Below are positions 26,792 through 35,696 of a DNA stretch of 64,000 nucleotides, piece by piece. The translations under genes were made by a program, and so were the position numbers. Every line of letters starts with the position of its first letter. Positions within the stretch are counted from its first letter, which is position 1. The stretch is from a bacterium (GTDB lineage: Bacteria; Actinomycetota; Acidimicrobiia; Spongiisociales; Spongiisociaceae): contig JAPPFW010000058.1 of NCBI GenBank assembly GCA_028821575.1, positions 100,943 to 164,942 of the forward strand. The letters are read 5' to 3'. Under the pieces are notes generated by a model. That model was not told where the DNA came from and ran no database searches. It saw only the letters and a list, made by a program, of their open reading frames with translations.

Positions 26792-27272
26792 TGTCACCGC
26801 GCCTGGGCAGGAGCACGGAACGTGTGTATCTCGCCACGACCACCCCGTCCTGGTTGAGACCCCTCGTCTCGAAGGTGAGCACTCCTGCATCCGGCCGGGA
26901 TCGACTCAGCCGCGCCTCCGTCACGGTCGACTCCCCGTACAGGGTGTCACCGGGATACACCGGAGCCATGTGGCGCAAGTCCGTCGTGCCGAGGTTGGCC
27001 AGCGCCCGGCCCGACATATCGGGGACACTCATCCCGAGCAGGAGCGAGTAGACGTAGGAACCCACCACCACCGGGCGGTCGAACACGCTGTCGGAGGTCC
27101 TCATGTGGTGCTCATCGATGTGCAGGTGGCTGGTGGCCATGGTCAGCAGGCAGAAGAGGTGGTTTTCGGCGTCCGTGATGGTCTTTCCCGGCCAATGCCG
27201 GTACAGATCGCCCATCTCGTAGTCATCGATGTATCCGCCGAACCGGCGATCCCGCGCCTCAAAGATCCGCAT
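26784..27272 (-). CDS. MaoC-family (R)-hydratase/dehydratase
   Basis: A 162-residue single hotdog domain. The hydratase motif is seen as ITDAENHLFCLLT (Asp and His/Asn of the active site), with DEHHM, VVGSYVYSLLLGMS and PVYPGDTLYGESTV typical of MaoC/mesaconyl-CoA hydratase relatives. Start ATG 27272 is chosen because GGAG lies eight bases upstream; a GTG six bases earlier is too close to that site. It overlaps the CoA-transferase gene. Likely adds or removes water on a CoA-bound branched or dicarboxylic acid; the precise acyl group is unknown. Confidence 0.88.
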   Translation of the reverse strand: MRIFEARDRRFGGYIDDYEMGDLYRHWPGKTITDAENHLFCLLTMATSHLHIDEHHMRTSDSVFDRPVVVGSYVYSLLLGMSVPDMSGRALANLGTTDLRHMAPVYPGDTLYGESTVTEARLSRSRPDAGVLTFETRGLNQDGVVVARYTRSVLLPRRGDNG

Positions 27273-27352
27273 CTTCACATCTCCCGAAGAACCGTATTCG
27301 CCCGGGGGTTCGCTGCCTTGGTGCCCAACACCGGTGAGCGCCGCATCGTCGC

Positions 27353-28495
27353 CTAGCCGCCGAGGCTCGCAACGAGACCCTCGGGATCGTCAACCTCCTG
27401 GCAGGCAAGCCACGCAGGGTTGACCAGGGTGCCGAAACCGGGACCCTCCCCCAGCGGCTCCATGTACCCGTCCTTGACGACCGGCTGCCGGAGCGAGTCC
27501 GCGAATGGGTCCACCCCGCTACCGGGAACGCCCCACTCGACCGCGACATCCGCGATACCGAGGCCGTTGAGGAGCGATGCGTGAACGTGGGCGTTCATAT
27601 GGGGAGAAAGGCTCACCGAAGCCTGCCGGACCTTGCCGGCCATCTCGACAAAGCGGGTAACGCCACCCATGCAAGTGGCATCCAGCCTCACGACGTCAAC
27701 CGCCCCGGCTTGGAGCAGAGCCTCCGGGTAGTAGGAACCGCCCTGCTCATCACCCACCGCGATGGGGATGTCGACAGCCCTCCGCAGTGCCGCAGTCTCG
27801 GCCGCGTCGCCAGGGAGGAACATGTCCTCGAACCACTCGAGGTCGACCGGAAGGCCTTCGCAGAACTCAACCGCTTCGGAAACCGTCCTGAACGTCCAGG
27901 CCGCGTCGAGGGCCAACATGGCCGAAGGCGCCGCATCTCTCGCCGCGGCCAGCCGGTCGTAGGTCTCCTGCCATGTCGCAGAGACCGGCATCTTGAAGCG
28001 CCGCCATCCTGCCTCCCACAGCGCTCCGACCTGGCGACGGACCCCGTCGGGTTCCATCGTGGGCGGGTACCCCGCGATCGCGGTCACCGGGACGGGCCCC
28101 GGACGACCCCCCAGAACCTCGACGACGGATACGCCGGCAGTCCTGGTGGCGGCGTCCCACAGGGCGAGATCGACCAAGGACAGGGCGCGCAGCCCGACCC
28201 CGCTCGACAGGCTCATCGGGTTGGTGCTCCAAGCCTGGGTGAACGCGGTTCCGGGCGAGTCGACGGTCCGACCGACGTAGGAGTCGCGCAGGATTCGCAC
28301 CGCCTCCGTGACCGGACCGTTCCGTGTCAGCGTGAACGCGAACCCGTCCGCCCCTTCCTCCACCGATACTCGAACGAGAGCGAAATCCCGGTATGTCATC
28401 AGCCAGTTTCCGAACCGGATGGGTTGGGGGAGCGCACCGCGCACCATGGCCACATCGACAGAGCGGACGGTTACCGGGACAGGGAATTGGATCAT
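27353..28495 (-). CDS. Enolase-superfamily (mandelate racemase-like) enzyme
   Basis: A 380-residue member with the MR-group layout: a capping domain, then barrel motifs RFKMPV (Lys, with Met where KxK has its second Lys), LALDAAW, LEWFEDMF, AVGDEQGG and the general-base His in LSPHMNAHVH. Acts by abstracting a proton alpha to a carboxylate (racemisation or dehydration). The ATG overlaps the LacI-regulator stop by one base (TAATG), making it the fourth gene of the tightly packed PTE > SDR > LacI > enolase unit. It differs clearly from the other enolase-superfamily gene at 16605, so the two act on different acids. Confidence 0.88.
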   Translation of the reverse strand: MIQFPVPVTVRSVDVAMVRGALPQPIRFGNWLMTYRDFALVRVSVEEGADGFAFTLTRNGPVTEAVRILRDSYVGRTVDSPGTAFTQAWSTNPMSLSSGVGLRALSLVDLALWDAATRTAGVSVVEVLGGRPGPVPVTAIAGYPPTMEPDGVRRQVGALWEAGWRRFKMPVSATWQETYDRLAAARDAAPSAMLALDAAWTFRTVSEAVEFCEGLPVDLEWFEDMFLPGDAAETAALRRAVDIPIAVGDEQGGSYYPEALLQAGAVDVVRLDATCMGGVTRFVEMAGKVRQASVSLSPHMNAHVHASLLNGLGIADVAVEWGVPGSGVDPFADSLRQPVVKDGYMEPLGEGPGFGTLVNPAWLACQEVDDPEGLVASLGG

Positions 28496-29580
28496 TACGG
28501 GTTACCTCCCTCACGAGGATCGTCGAGCGTGGTCACGGTGCCCGGGACCGGCGCAACCAACTGACCCGGAAGGTAGAGGGTCGGTACGGATACCGGATCC
28601 GGGAGACTCCCCTCGTCCTGAAGCATGGTGAGCATCAATCCGGCAGCAGCCTCGCCCATCCGGTGACGATCGCGACGGATCAGGGCCAGTGGATGCGAGA
28701 GCAGGCTCAGAGCGGGGATGTCATCACTCACCGCGACGCTGAACCCGCGGCCGGGAAACAGCCCGACCTCAGATAGCGCATTCAGTGCTCCGATGCCGAG
28801 TTGGACACCGCCGGCCAGGAGTGCCGTCGGAGGCTCTACTCCTGCGAGGAGGTCCCGGGTCTGCCGCCTACCGAACCGCTCGCTGTGACTGCCCAGCCGG
28901 ATGAACTCGTCAACAACGGGAATGCGGGCCGAGCGATGAGCTTCCAGGTACCCGGCCAGCCTCTCGCGCGAGGGACGGATGGTCTCGGGGCCGGTGATGA
29001 GGGCGATCCTGCGGTGTCCAACCGTGACCATCTCACTCACGGCATCGCGTGCTCCCGTCCGGTGGTCGCACAACACAGCGGTCACTCGTTGCCGTTGCAA
29101 ACTCGGAATCTCGCGGTCGAGCAGCACGACCGGCACACGCAGATCTCCCAGCGCGCGCAGGGTGGACGGGTTGGACTCCGACTCGAGCGAGAGAATGAGC
29201 CCATCCACACGGCGCCGATTGAAGAGACGGATGTGCGCGGTGTCCAAGTCTGCGTCGCCGTCCGAGTTGGCGAGCAGGATGGAGTACCCGGCGCGCCTCA
29301 GCTTCACCTCCGCGCCTTTTACGATGTCGCCGAACAGCGGGGACGAGATGTCGCGCACAACGAAGCCGATCGTTGCGGTCCGTCCGCTTCTAAGCCCTCG
29401 GGCCAGCAGGTCCGGCTCGTAGCCGAGTTTGTCGGCCGCCTCCAGGACTCTGGCCCGCATCCGCTTGCTGGTGTCCGGATGGCGTGCAAAGACGCGAGAC
29501 ACGGATGAGGTGGCGACGCCGGCGGCCTCCGCGACCTGCTTCACGGTGATACGCGAAGTCGGGAAGGGAGGATCGCTCAC
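28495..29580 (-). CDS. LacI-family transcriptional regulator
   Basis: 361 residues. The N-terminal helix-turn-helix is ITVKQVAEAAGVATSSVSRVF (residues ~11-31), followed by the hinge region EPDLLARGLRSGRT. The sugar-binding core runs IGFVVRDISSPLF to VAVSDDIPALSLLSHPL. Its start is GTG 29580, overlapping the SDR stop (GTGA). It lies inside the operon it presumably controls. The effector is probably the sugar acid or lactone handled by the neighbouring PTE-type hydrolase, SDR and enolase. The 12-base direct repeat at 31446-31465 and the LacI-type palindrome at 40034-40047 are candidate operators (inference). Confidence 0.92.
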   Translation of the reverse strand: MSDPPFPTSRITVKQVAEAAGVATSSVSRVFARHPDTSKRMRARVLEAADKLGYEPDLLARGLRSGRTATIGFVVRDISSPLFGDIVKGAEVKLRRAGYSILLANSDGDADLDTAHIRLFNRRRVDGLILSLESESNPSTLRALGDLRVPVVLLDREIPSLQRQRVTAVLCDHRTGARDAVSEMVTVGHRRIALITGPETIRPSRERLAGYLEAHRSARIPVVDEFIRLGSHSERFGRRQTRDLLAGVEPPTALLAGGVQLGIGALNALSEVGLFPGRGFSVAVSDDIPALSLLSHPLALIRRDRHRMGEAAAGLMLTMLQDEGSLPDPVSVPTLYLPGQLVAPVPGTVTTLDDPREGGNP

Positions 29581-30413
29581 GATGTCCCGCCCACTTCCGG
29601 CTGGTAGGCGCGGAGGCGGTCCGACTCCCATACGTTGGGGTCCGGCCCCGTCCTCCCGTCCGCCAGATACCCCCCGTCGACCGCCAGCACCTGGCCGGTG
29701 ACATAACTGGAGTCCGGCGTGGCGAGCCATCGGATGGCCTGCGCGACCTCGTCCGGCCGCCCCATCCGTCCAAGCGGGACGAGGCGCTCGCGTTCGGTGC
29801 GGTCGGCCAGCCCCGTTCGATACGCTTCTTCCGCCAACGGTGTGAGGATGAATCCTGGCGCGATCGCGTTGACGCGGATTCCGACGACGGCCCACTCCAC
29901 GGCGAGGGTCCTGGTCAGCGCCTCGATTGCGGCTTTGGCGCTGTTGTAGGAGGCACGGGCGGGGAACCCGCGCTGGGCGGTTATCGACGAGATGTTGACG
30001 ATGCTCGCGAACGGGGAACGCGTCAGGTGCGGGAAGGCAGCCTGACACATCCTCATCGTCCCGCCTAGGTGAACATCGATGAGGCGACTCCACCCGCCGG
30101 TGCCCGTCATGTGGCTCGGGGACGGATCGATGGTGCCCGCCGTGTTGACCAGTGCATCGAGCCGGCCGAACTCCCGGACGGTGAGATCGACACTCCGGGG
30201 GATTGCCGCCTCATCCGTGACATCGCACTGAATGCCGATCGCGTCGCTTCCGAGCGAGCGGGCAGTCGAGGTGGTCCGGTCACTGTCGAGATCGGCAACG
30301 GCGACGCGGTACCCGGCTTCGATCAGGGCCGCGGCGCCGGACCTTCCGAGTCCCCCCGCCCCTCCGGTGATAAGAGCGACCGGCGCGGAGGATCCGGATT
30401 CCGGCTCAGCCAA
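29577..30413 (-). CDS. Short-chain dehydrogenase/reductase
   Basis: A 278-residue classical SDR. Cofactor motif TGGAGGLGRSG, NTAGT after the fourth strand, catalytic Ser in VNISSITAQ, Tyr and Lys in ASYNSAKAA, and PGFILTPL. The Asp in VADLDSD after strand two suggests NAD(H). The start is TTG 30413, eight bases inside the PTE-homologue gene, and the end overlaps the LacI GTG, so translation is likely coupled through the block. Role: oxidation of a hydroxy intermediate of the local sugar-acid/lactone pathway (inference). Confidence 0.9.
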   Translation of the reverse strand: MAEPESGSSAPVALITGGAGGLGRSGAAALIEAGYRVAVADLDSDRTTSTARSLGSDAIGIQCDVTDEAAIPRSVDLTVREFGRLDALVNTAGTIDPSPSHMTGTGGWSRLIDVHLGGTMRMCQAAFPHLTRSPFASIVNISSITAQRGFPARASYNSAKAAIEALTRTLAVEWAVVGIRVNAIAPGFILTPLAEEAYRTGLADRTERERLVPLGRMGRPDEVAQAIRWLATPDSSYVTGQVLAVDGGYLADGRTGPDPNVWESDRLRAYQPEVGGTS

Positions 30414-31401
30414 GGTCTTCGCCGGTCAGCATGCGACGCGGGTTGAGGATCGTCAGGATGTCGATCTGCTCCCGGGAGAGGCCGGCCGCTCTCAGGCGCT
30501 CCACGAACTCGGTGGCGATGAAGTCGAATCCCCGACCACCGTAGGCCTTGTAGAAGCGAGACAGCGCGGCGTCCTGGGCAATGAGAAGCTGGGCGAGGTG
30601 GCCTTCGGAGATGAGGGTCAGCAGTTGGTCGATCTGACGTTGCGTCTCGTATTCGAAGTTGCCCCTTACGGTATCGAACTGCACGTACGCTCCACGCTTC
30701 AAGATGGCGCGGTGGTAGTCGAGGAAGGGATATGTGTCGCAGTGACCGATTACGACCCGGCGGAGATCCACTCCCTCATCCTGGAGGAGGTCCAGCTGCG
30801 CGAGCCCCACAGGCGATGCGTTCGCGTGAGTCGTGATGGCGACCCCCGTGGTGAGGTGGGCCCGGGCAGCGGCGCGGTGGACCCGTTCCTCGGCAGGAGA
30901 GATGAAGGGCTCGTGGGTGCCGATCTCGCCGATTATGCCGGCTTTGACGCCGTCGACACCCTGTTCGATCTCATCGGCGAAGATCTCCGCCAACTCCACC
31001 GTGGACGTCCGCTTCAGGCTCTCCTCGTAGAACGGTTCCCGGTACCGGCCCGTCGACATGACGACGTTGACGCCGGTGCGGCGGGAGATCTCCACGAGAC
31101 CCCGGGGATCGCGCCCCATGTCGGCCGTGGTCACATCGACGAACGTGTTCCCGCCGGCGGCTGAGAAGTGCGCGAGTTCCGCCACGACGAGATCCAGGTC
31201 GTGCAACAGGAACCCCCGATCGGGCTGGAATCCCCTGAAGAGATCCATCATCAGGTCCTGGCGCGTACGGTTGGCCAGTTCCTCGGCCGGGGCACCGTTG
31301 AGGGCTCTCCGGACCGAGTCCATCAGCAGGTGCTCGTGGGAGTGGGTGAATCCCAACTCGTCGCCTGGCATCTCCCCGAGAACTGTGTTGACTGATGCCA
31401 T
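30406..31401 (-). CDS. Phosphotriesterase-family amidohydrolase/lactonase (PTE homologue 1)
   Basis: A 331-residue TIM-barrel metal hydrolase. Metal motifs: FTHSHEHLL (HxH), VDVTTADMGRD, VKAGIIGEIG with the bridging acidic residue, TTHAN, VIGHCDTYPF and LLIAQDAAL. PTE-like proteins mostly hydrolyse lactones or phosphoesters. ATG 31401 is chosen because GAGGA lies nine bases upstream. It is the first gene of the minus-strand unit with SDR, LacI and enolase, suggesting lactone opening followed by oxidation and dehydration. It shares a 78-base divergent control region with the VOC gene. Confidence 0.9.
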   Translation of the reverse strand: MASVNTVLGEMPGDELGFTHSHEHLLMDSVRRALNGAPAEELANRTRQDLMMDLFRGFQPDRGFLLHDLDLVVAELAHFSAAGGNTFVDVTTADMGRDPRGLVEISRRTGVNVVMSTGRYREPFYEESLKRTSTVELAEIFADEIEQGVDGVKAGIIGEIGTHEPFISPAEERVHRAAARAHLTTGVAITTHANASPVGLAQLDLLQDEGVDLRRVVIGHCDTYPFLDYHRAILKRGAYVQFDTVRGNFEYETQRQIDQLLTLISEGHLAQLLIAQDAALSRFYKAYGGRGFDFIATEFVERLRAAGLSREQIDILTILNPRRMLTGEDLG

Positions 31402-31445
31402 TCGGCCCATTCCTCGCAGGGTCGACACGCGAAATACGGCCAGCT

Positions 31446-31465
31446 ACGATACCGGGCACGATACC
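31446..31465. promoter_or_regulatory. Direct repeat ACGATACC x2, operator candidate
   Basis: ACGATACC at 31446-31453 and again at 31458-31465, a 12-base period (about one helical turn), in the divergent spacer between the PTE homologue and the VOC gene. Candidate binding site for the local LacI protein or another regulator. Confidence 0.4.
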
Positions 31466-31479
31466 AGGGACCAAAGACC

Positions 31480-31962
31480 TTGTCGAAGAGCCCAATAAGC
31501 CACGTCGGGTTCTCCGTGAGCGACCTCGAGCGGTCACGGGACTTCTACCGCAACCTCCTCGGGTTCGAAGAGGTGACCAGTTGGACGAGGAGCGAACCGT
31601 ACATCGGTGAGCTGACGGGCAACCCCGGGGCGGTGATCCACACTGCGATCATGAAACTCCCCGACGATCCCCTCCTACTCGAGTTGGTGCAGTACGACCG
31701 GACCGGCGGCCAAGCGATAGAGCCCGCGTCGGCCAACCCCGGCGCGGCACACCTCGGTCTGAACGTCGAGAATCTGGATTTGCTCTACGCGTCGCTGCGG
31801 GAGCAGGGCGCGGACTTCGTGTCGAGTCCGGTCACCCCCACCGTCGGGCCCAACGCGGGCGGTCGAGCCGTTCTCCTTCTGGACCCCGATGGCTTCCGCA
31901 TCGAACTCGTGCAGACGGAGCGTTCGCTCGACGGCGAGCGGATCCCGGCGTCGGGCCGATGA
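31480..31962 (+). CDS. Glyoxalase/VOC-superfamily protein
   Basis: A 160-residue protein with two beta-alpha-beta-beta-beta modules. ISHVGFSVSDLERSRDFYRN carries the first metal His, ELVQYD follows, then AAHLGLNVENLDLLYASLRE and RAVLLLDPDGFRIELVQ with the last Glu. VOC enzymes include glyoxalase I, methylmalonyl-CoA epimerase and dioxygenases. Start TTG 31480 directly precedes the conserved SKSPISHVGF. It overlaps the SMP-30 gene by four bases. Together they may handle a lactone and its epimer; the reaction is not assignable. Confidence 0.85.
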   Translation: MSKSPISHVGFSVSDLERSRDFYRNLLGFEEVTSWTRSEPYIGELTGNPGAVIHTAIMKLPDDPLLLELVQYDRTGGQAIEPASANPGAAHLGLNVENLDLLYASLREQGADFVSSPVTPTVGPNAGGRAVLLLDPDGFRIELVQTERSLDGERIPASGR

Positions 31963-32795
31963 ACGTCGAGATCATCGCCAATGGGATCGACCACCCCGAG
32001 GGCGTGGCGTGGGACCCGGTGCGGGAGAGGCTGATATGCGGAACGGAGAGCGGCGAAGTGCTGGCGTTCGATCCGCAGACGTGGGAGCGGCAGGTCTTGG
32101 CCGACACCGGTGGATTCGTCCTCGGGATCGCGCTCGACGCTCGGGGTGTCATCTACGTCTGCGACATGGCTCGGAAGGCGGTACTCGCTTGCGACCCCGA
32201 CGATGGAGGGGTCTCCGTGGTGAGCACCGGCGCGCCGGAGCGCCCGATCCTCGTCCCCAACTTCCCGGCGTTCCACCCCGACGGGATCCTCTACGTCTCG
32301 GATTCGGGTTCGTCCTGGGATGCCGGAGACGGTCTCCTGTTCGGCATACGTGGCGACAACACGACCTTCGTGGCTTCGGAGGCGCCCAGTGCTTTCCCGA
32401 ACGGCCTCGCCGTCGATGGGTCCGGCAGTTTCCTCTACGTGGTGGAGACTGCGGATCCCGGCGTATGCCGACTCCCGGTCCAGGAGGACGGCACGCTTGG
32501 GCCTCCCGAGGACGTGGTGCGGATGCCGGGGACCGCTCCCGACGGGCTCGCCTTTGCAGCGGACGGGTCGCTGATCATCTCGTGCTACCGGCCGGACCGG
32601 GTCTACCGGCTCTCGGAGGACGGTCTCAGCATCCTCGCCGATGATCCCCAGGGCAGGTTCCTCGCAGCCCCTACCAACGTCTGCTACTTCGGGCCGCAAC
32701 TGGAGAGGCTCGCGGTGGCCAACATAGGAGCGTGGTTCATCAGCGAGGTACTGGACGTAACGCCGGGTCTCGAGGTGCACCGCCCCGCCAGGTGA
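31959..32795 (+). CDS. SMP-30/gluconolactonase-type beta-propeller hydrolase
   Basis: A 278-residue six-bladed propeller. HPEGVAWDP near the N-terminus provides the Glu metal ligand, PNFPAFHPDGILYVSDSGS an Asp/Asn region, AFPNGLAVDGSGSFLYVVET and GTAPDGLAFAADG the later calcium-site strands. Family members open sugar lactones. ATGA overlap with the VOC gene shows cotranscription. It lies across a short divergent spacer from the PTE homologue, a second candidate lactonase. No terminator hairpin is obvious before the RNA element that follows. Confidence 0.88.
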   Translation: MNVEIIANGIDHPEGVAWDPVRERLICGTESGEVLAFDPQTWERQVLADTGGFVLGIALDARGVIYVCDMARKAVLACDPDDGGVSVVSTGAPERPILVPNFPAFHPDGILYVSDSGSSWDAGDGLLFGIRGDNTTFVASEAPSAFPNGLAVDGSGSFLYVVETADPGVCRLPVQEDGTLGPPEDVVRMPGTAPDGLAFAADGSLIISCYRPDRVYRLSEDGLSILADDPQGRFLAAPTNVCYFGPQLERLAVANIGAWFISEVLDVTPGLEVHRPAR

Positions 32796-32928
32796 CCTCC
32801 CGCGCCGCCGTGAGTCCGCATAGGTGCCCCTATCCGCTCGCTGTACTACCGAACCGCTTGCAGTCCCACAACCGGCACACCCGACCGCTCACGGCGCCCG
32901 CCGGGCCAAGCGCTTCGCAACGAGGGGG

Positions 32929-33118
32929 TTGTCCGTGTCACACCCCCGTTGCATACTGGTGAGTAGCTGCAAACACCACCGGTCCCTATGCGGTACCGAT
33001 CGGACCGGGGCGGGGATCATGTGGAGAGCCGACTCCTCGCGGGGGATGGCGGGACGCGTTCGGAGACTTCGGAGGTGGCGGTTGGGGGAGGGCCCACCCG
33101 AGGGATCCGGGCGTTTTT
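32929..33118 (+). ncRNA. Candidate structured RNA with promoter and terminator, copy 1
   Basis: Promoter TTGTCC (32929), 17-base spacer, CATACT (32952), then about 160 bases ending in a GC stem and TTTTT (33114-33118). It is homologous over its length to 40125-40319. Shared blocks: GTGTCACA, GCATACTGGT, AAACACC, CGGTCC...GGACCG, GGGATCA, CGGAGGTGG, TGGGGGAGGGCCC, TTTTTCGCGTTCTC. The CGGTCC/GGACCG stem keeps pairing where the flanking pair changes (C-G here, A-T in copy 2). I match it to no known riboswitch. A GTG with AGGAGGG before it starts at 33210, but its frame soon runs antisense to the mutarotase gene. Confidence 0.6.
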
Positions 33119-33321
33119 CGCGTTCTCGGCCTTCCGGGCTGCCCGCTGCGCTGGTCGGTACGTTCCGTATCTATGACGAATCCAGGAGCCAGGACGGTAG
33201 GAGGGTGATGTGAATCCCCTTCACCGGCCGTCGACCGATGAAGTAGTGCCCGGTCATAGGAAGGCGGGCCGCTTCGCCCCACTGTCTTGGACCACCCGCA
33301 CGGGGCACCTGTGCCGGCGAT
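33119..33321. other. Spacer after the RNA element
   Basis: About 200 bases with no convincing gene. An AGGAGGG site and GTG at 33210 open a 62-codon plus-strand frame that overlaps the mutarotase gene antisense; it may be a truncated gene start but is not supported further. Confidence 0.4.
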
Positions 33322-34317
33322 CTACTCGACCGTCACGGAGCCATCGGGTGCGACTCCGGTCACGCATCGCCGGTCGGCGCGGAACAGGGACGCGGTGAGC
33401 GCGGTCGTCGTGGTCTGACCCGGCTCCAGTCGGAGGGCCTGCCCTCGCTCGACAGCTCCGTCCAGCCCGTCGGCCGGCCAGGCTGATTGGGGCTCGACCG
33501 CCACGAGAGCGGCCCGGCCGTAGAACGGATAGCCGGTGCTTCCCCGCTCCTGCCACAACCAGACGTGGGGAAAGGTCGTGACATCCCATGACAGCGCAAT
33601 CCCAATCTCCTCGGCGGGCCACCGTACAGCGGCCCATCCCTCGCTGATCGAAGCCAGGTACATGAGCCGGCTGGTGGGCTGGTCGGTCATGCGACTCACG
33701 TCCACGAGCTCCCCCTCACCTGCCGGAAGCAACGGCCAGCGCCCCTCACCTCCCGGCGAGAGGTCGGCGGCCGGACCCATGTCTCCGCGGTCGACGACGG
33801 TGGGTGTCGTGGGGAGGTCGATCACCGTTGGCGAGGCGGCGGTGAACGCCGGGTGGTGCCCCCAGACGAAGTCGGTCGCCTCGTTCCCGACGTTGCGTAC
33901 CCGTTCGCGCAGCCGGAGGATCGGCCGGTCCCGATCCAGTTCCATCCATCTGTCGAGCACCAACGGGAGGCGCGTGCCCGTCCGGACATGGAGGGTCGTG
34001 GTCCCGGCGGTGATCACCTCCCAACGAAGGGTCGACACCTCGCCGTGGAAGGGCAGGGGTACCGGACCCCGCCGGCTGTCGTGTCCCGAATTGGGGAAGA
34101 GTTCCTGCCAGCCTCCGCGATAGTGCGACAACCAGTCGAGCCGGCTGGAACCGTATGCATGCGAGGCCGTGGCCGGCGCCGGAGTGGACCAGTCGTAGGA
34201 CGCCAGCAGGTTAGGAGCAGAAGGTCGAGAGATGCGCTGGATGTCGCAGCCGCGCTCGAGGTCGACACCGACCACGATCTCCGGAGACTCGAGCAGGAGA
34301 AGTCCTCCAGGGCCCAT
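33322..34317 (-). CDS. Aldose 1-epimerase (galactose mutarotase)-superfamily protein
   Basis: A 331-residue beta-sandwich protein of the mutarotase superfamily. Catalytic elements: His in PLPFHGEVS, His-His in VWGHHPAF, and Glu in LVAVEPQSA. Such enzymes interconvert alpha and beta anomers of free sugars. The start ATG 34317 begins MGPGGLLLLE, five bases after the upstream isomerase stop. It is the last gene of the seven-gene sugar-transport operon, consistent with preparing an imported hexose or deoxysugar for the isomerase. Confidence 0.82.
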   Translation of the reverse strand: MGPGGLLLLESPEIVVGVDLERGCDIQRISRPSAPNLLASYDWSTPAPATASHAYGSSRLDWLSHYRGGWQELFPNSGHDSRRGPVPLPFHGEVSTLRWEVITAGTTTLHVRTGTRLPLVLDRWMELDRDRPILRLRERVRNVGNEATDFVWGHHPAFTAASPTVIDLPTTPTVVDRGDMGPAADLSPGGEGRWPLLPAGEGELVDVSRMTDQPTSRLMYLASISEGWAAVRWPAEEIGIALSWDVTTFPHVWLWQERGSTGYPFYGRAALVAVEPQSAWPADGLDGAVERGQALRLEPGQTTTTALTASLFRADRRCVTGVAPDGSVTVE

Positions 34318-34322
34318 CGAAT

Positions 34323-35696
34323 CTAGACCTCCACGAACTCCGCCCCGAGCACCTGGGCGGCGACGGCAAGCGGCTCTGCAATCCGCCCTGGCGCGAGAGC
34401 GTGGTGATGGACGGGTCCGGCCGCGAGCCATCGGTCGATCGCCGAGGTCCCACCGCCGTCGAAACTGAACATCCCGTTCGGCGCGCCGAGCCCGGGATAC
34501 CGGCTCTCGACGATCTCGCCCGTCGCGCAGGCGAGACGCCAGGTCCGGTCGGCAGGGGTGAGGGAGACCAGGGTCGCAGGGCCCGGGGCGACGGGGAAGC
34601 TCAAGGCCGTACCCCTTCCCTGCAGACCCGGGTAGTACTGGGTGGGCTCCATGCGCGGGGTGCGGTTGCCGGTCGCCGGGTCACCCTCGCCACTGTTGGC
34701 CAGGAGCGCCAGACCGGTCTCGCTCTCGAAGGCGAATATCTCGCAGTAGAGGCTCGCTCCGGCGATGTCGCGAGCAAGCTTCATAGCGAGGGCGGTCGGA
34801 AGGTCACCCGTGCAGGAGATCGGCACTCCCGATGCAGCGCACAGCGACACGCCGAGACATCCGACGATCCCGATGTCCGGGGACGACCTGAACCACGGTC
34901 CGTGGCAGTTCACCGTGCCGCAATCCGCGTCACGCGAGTCGACAAGCCCCCGGATCGCCGCGGCCAGCCGGCGACTGCGCCTGTCCGCGTCGCCGGTCCA
35001 TCCCAACTCAGCGATGCGGGCGCTGATCTCACGGGCGGCACCGCGTCCCGCTGCTGCGAATTCATCACCGAGTTCGTCGATGCCGACCCGGTGCTCGGTG
35101 ACGCCGAGCATCGTGAGATCATCCTCGGTTGCAAGCACATTGGTGTAACCGCGTATCGGATCCCCGATACGGATCGCGTTCGCGCTCCGCAGGGCCACCG
35201 CGGCCGCCGCTGCCCTTACCGTCTCCATGACGCGCCGCACCTGCGCGGCGTCGTCAGGGTTGGCGCTCACCGCGATCGGCCTCGTCCCGCGCCGGACCAT
35301 CGTGTTGGCGAACATCAGGGCCCCGAGGAGCGCCGTATCCTCGTGCGCAGCCGCCTGATCCAGGCCTGCTGGCAGGCGCTTGGTCGTCGCCGTGTTCCAG
35401 ATGACGGTCGGCGCGTCGATCCCGCTGGTCGCTTCCTCGGCGTAGCCCGGCGGCGCCGCCATCGTCGGAGCAACCACTATGACGTCTATCCGGCCGGATT
35501 TCAGGTGTTCGTTGGCTTCCCCGGCGTCGCGGGCGTCGGATACCAGCCCCCAGTGCGCTACGTCGAACTCCCTCTCGAGTTCTGCGCGGAACCGCTCGGC
35601 ACGGTTCACGAGTCCAGCACGGAACGAGGCGGGCATCTGTTCGTCGAAGAGCCTGAAGCTCGGTGTGACAAGGCCGATCCTGGGCCGGCGCGACAT
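34323..35696 (-). CDS. L-fucose/L-arabinose isomerase-like protein
   Basis: 457 residues. The two-domain FucI/AraA-like layout is suggested by RIGLVTPSFRL at the start, DVIVVAPTMAAPPGY, a conserved mid-region DCGTVNCHGPWF, CTGDLPTALAMKLA and a C-terminal HHHALAPGRIAEPLAVAA. The family isomerises aldoses to ketoses with Mn2+; some relatives only bind sugars. The ATG shares bases with the RidA-like stop (TGATG), so translation is coupled. Together with the mutarotase and ABC importer it points to uptake and isomerisation of a deoxyhexose or pentose. Assignment is to family, not substrate. Confidence 0.75.
   Translation of the reverse strand: MSRRPRIGLVTPSFRLFDEQMPASFRAGLVNRAERFRAELEREFDVAHWGLVSDARDAGEANEHLKSGRIDVIVVAPTMAAPPGYAEEATSGIDAPTVIWNTATTKRLPAGLDQAAAHEDTALLGALMFANTMVRRGTRPIAVSANPDDAAQVRRVMETVRAAAAAVALRSANAIRIGDPIRGYTNVLATEDDLTMLGVTEHRVGIDELGDEFAAAGRGAAREISARIAELGWTGDADRRSRRLAAAIRGLVDSRDADCGTVNCHGPWFRSSPDIGIVGCLGVSLCAASGVPISCTGDLPTALAMKLARDIAGASLYCEIFAFESETGLALLANSGEGDPATGNRTPRMEPTQYYPGLQGRGTALSFPVAPGPATLVSLTPADRTWRLACATGEIVESRYPGLGAPNGMFSFDGGGTSAIDRWLAAGPVHHHALAPGRIAEPLAVAAQVLGAEFVEV

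Noticed and set aside
33210..33398. 62-codon plus-strand frame after RNA copy 1
   Set aside because: Has a ribosome site, but most of it is antisense to the mutarotase gene and the translation is Arg/Ser-rich without motif; noted only as a possible truncated gene start.
34323..35696. Naming the isomerase-like gene fucI or araA
   Set aside because: Only overall layout and a few motifs match; substrate-specific residues could not be checked, so no symbol was given.
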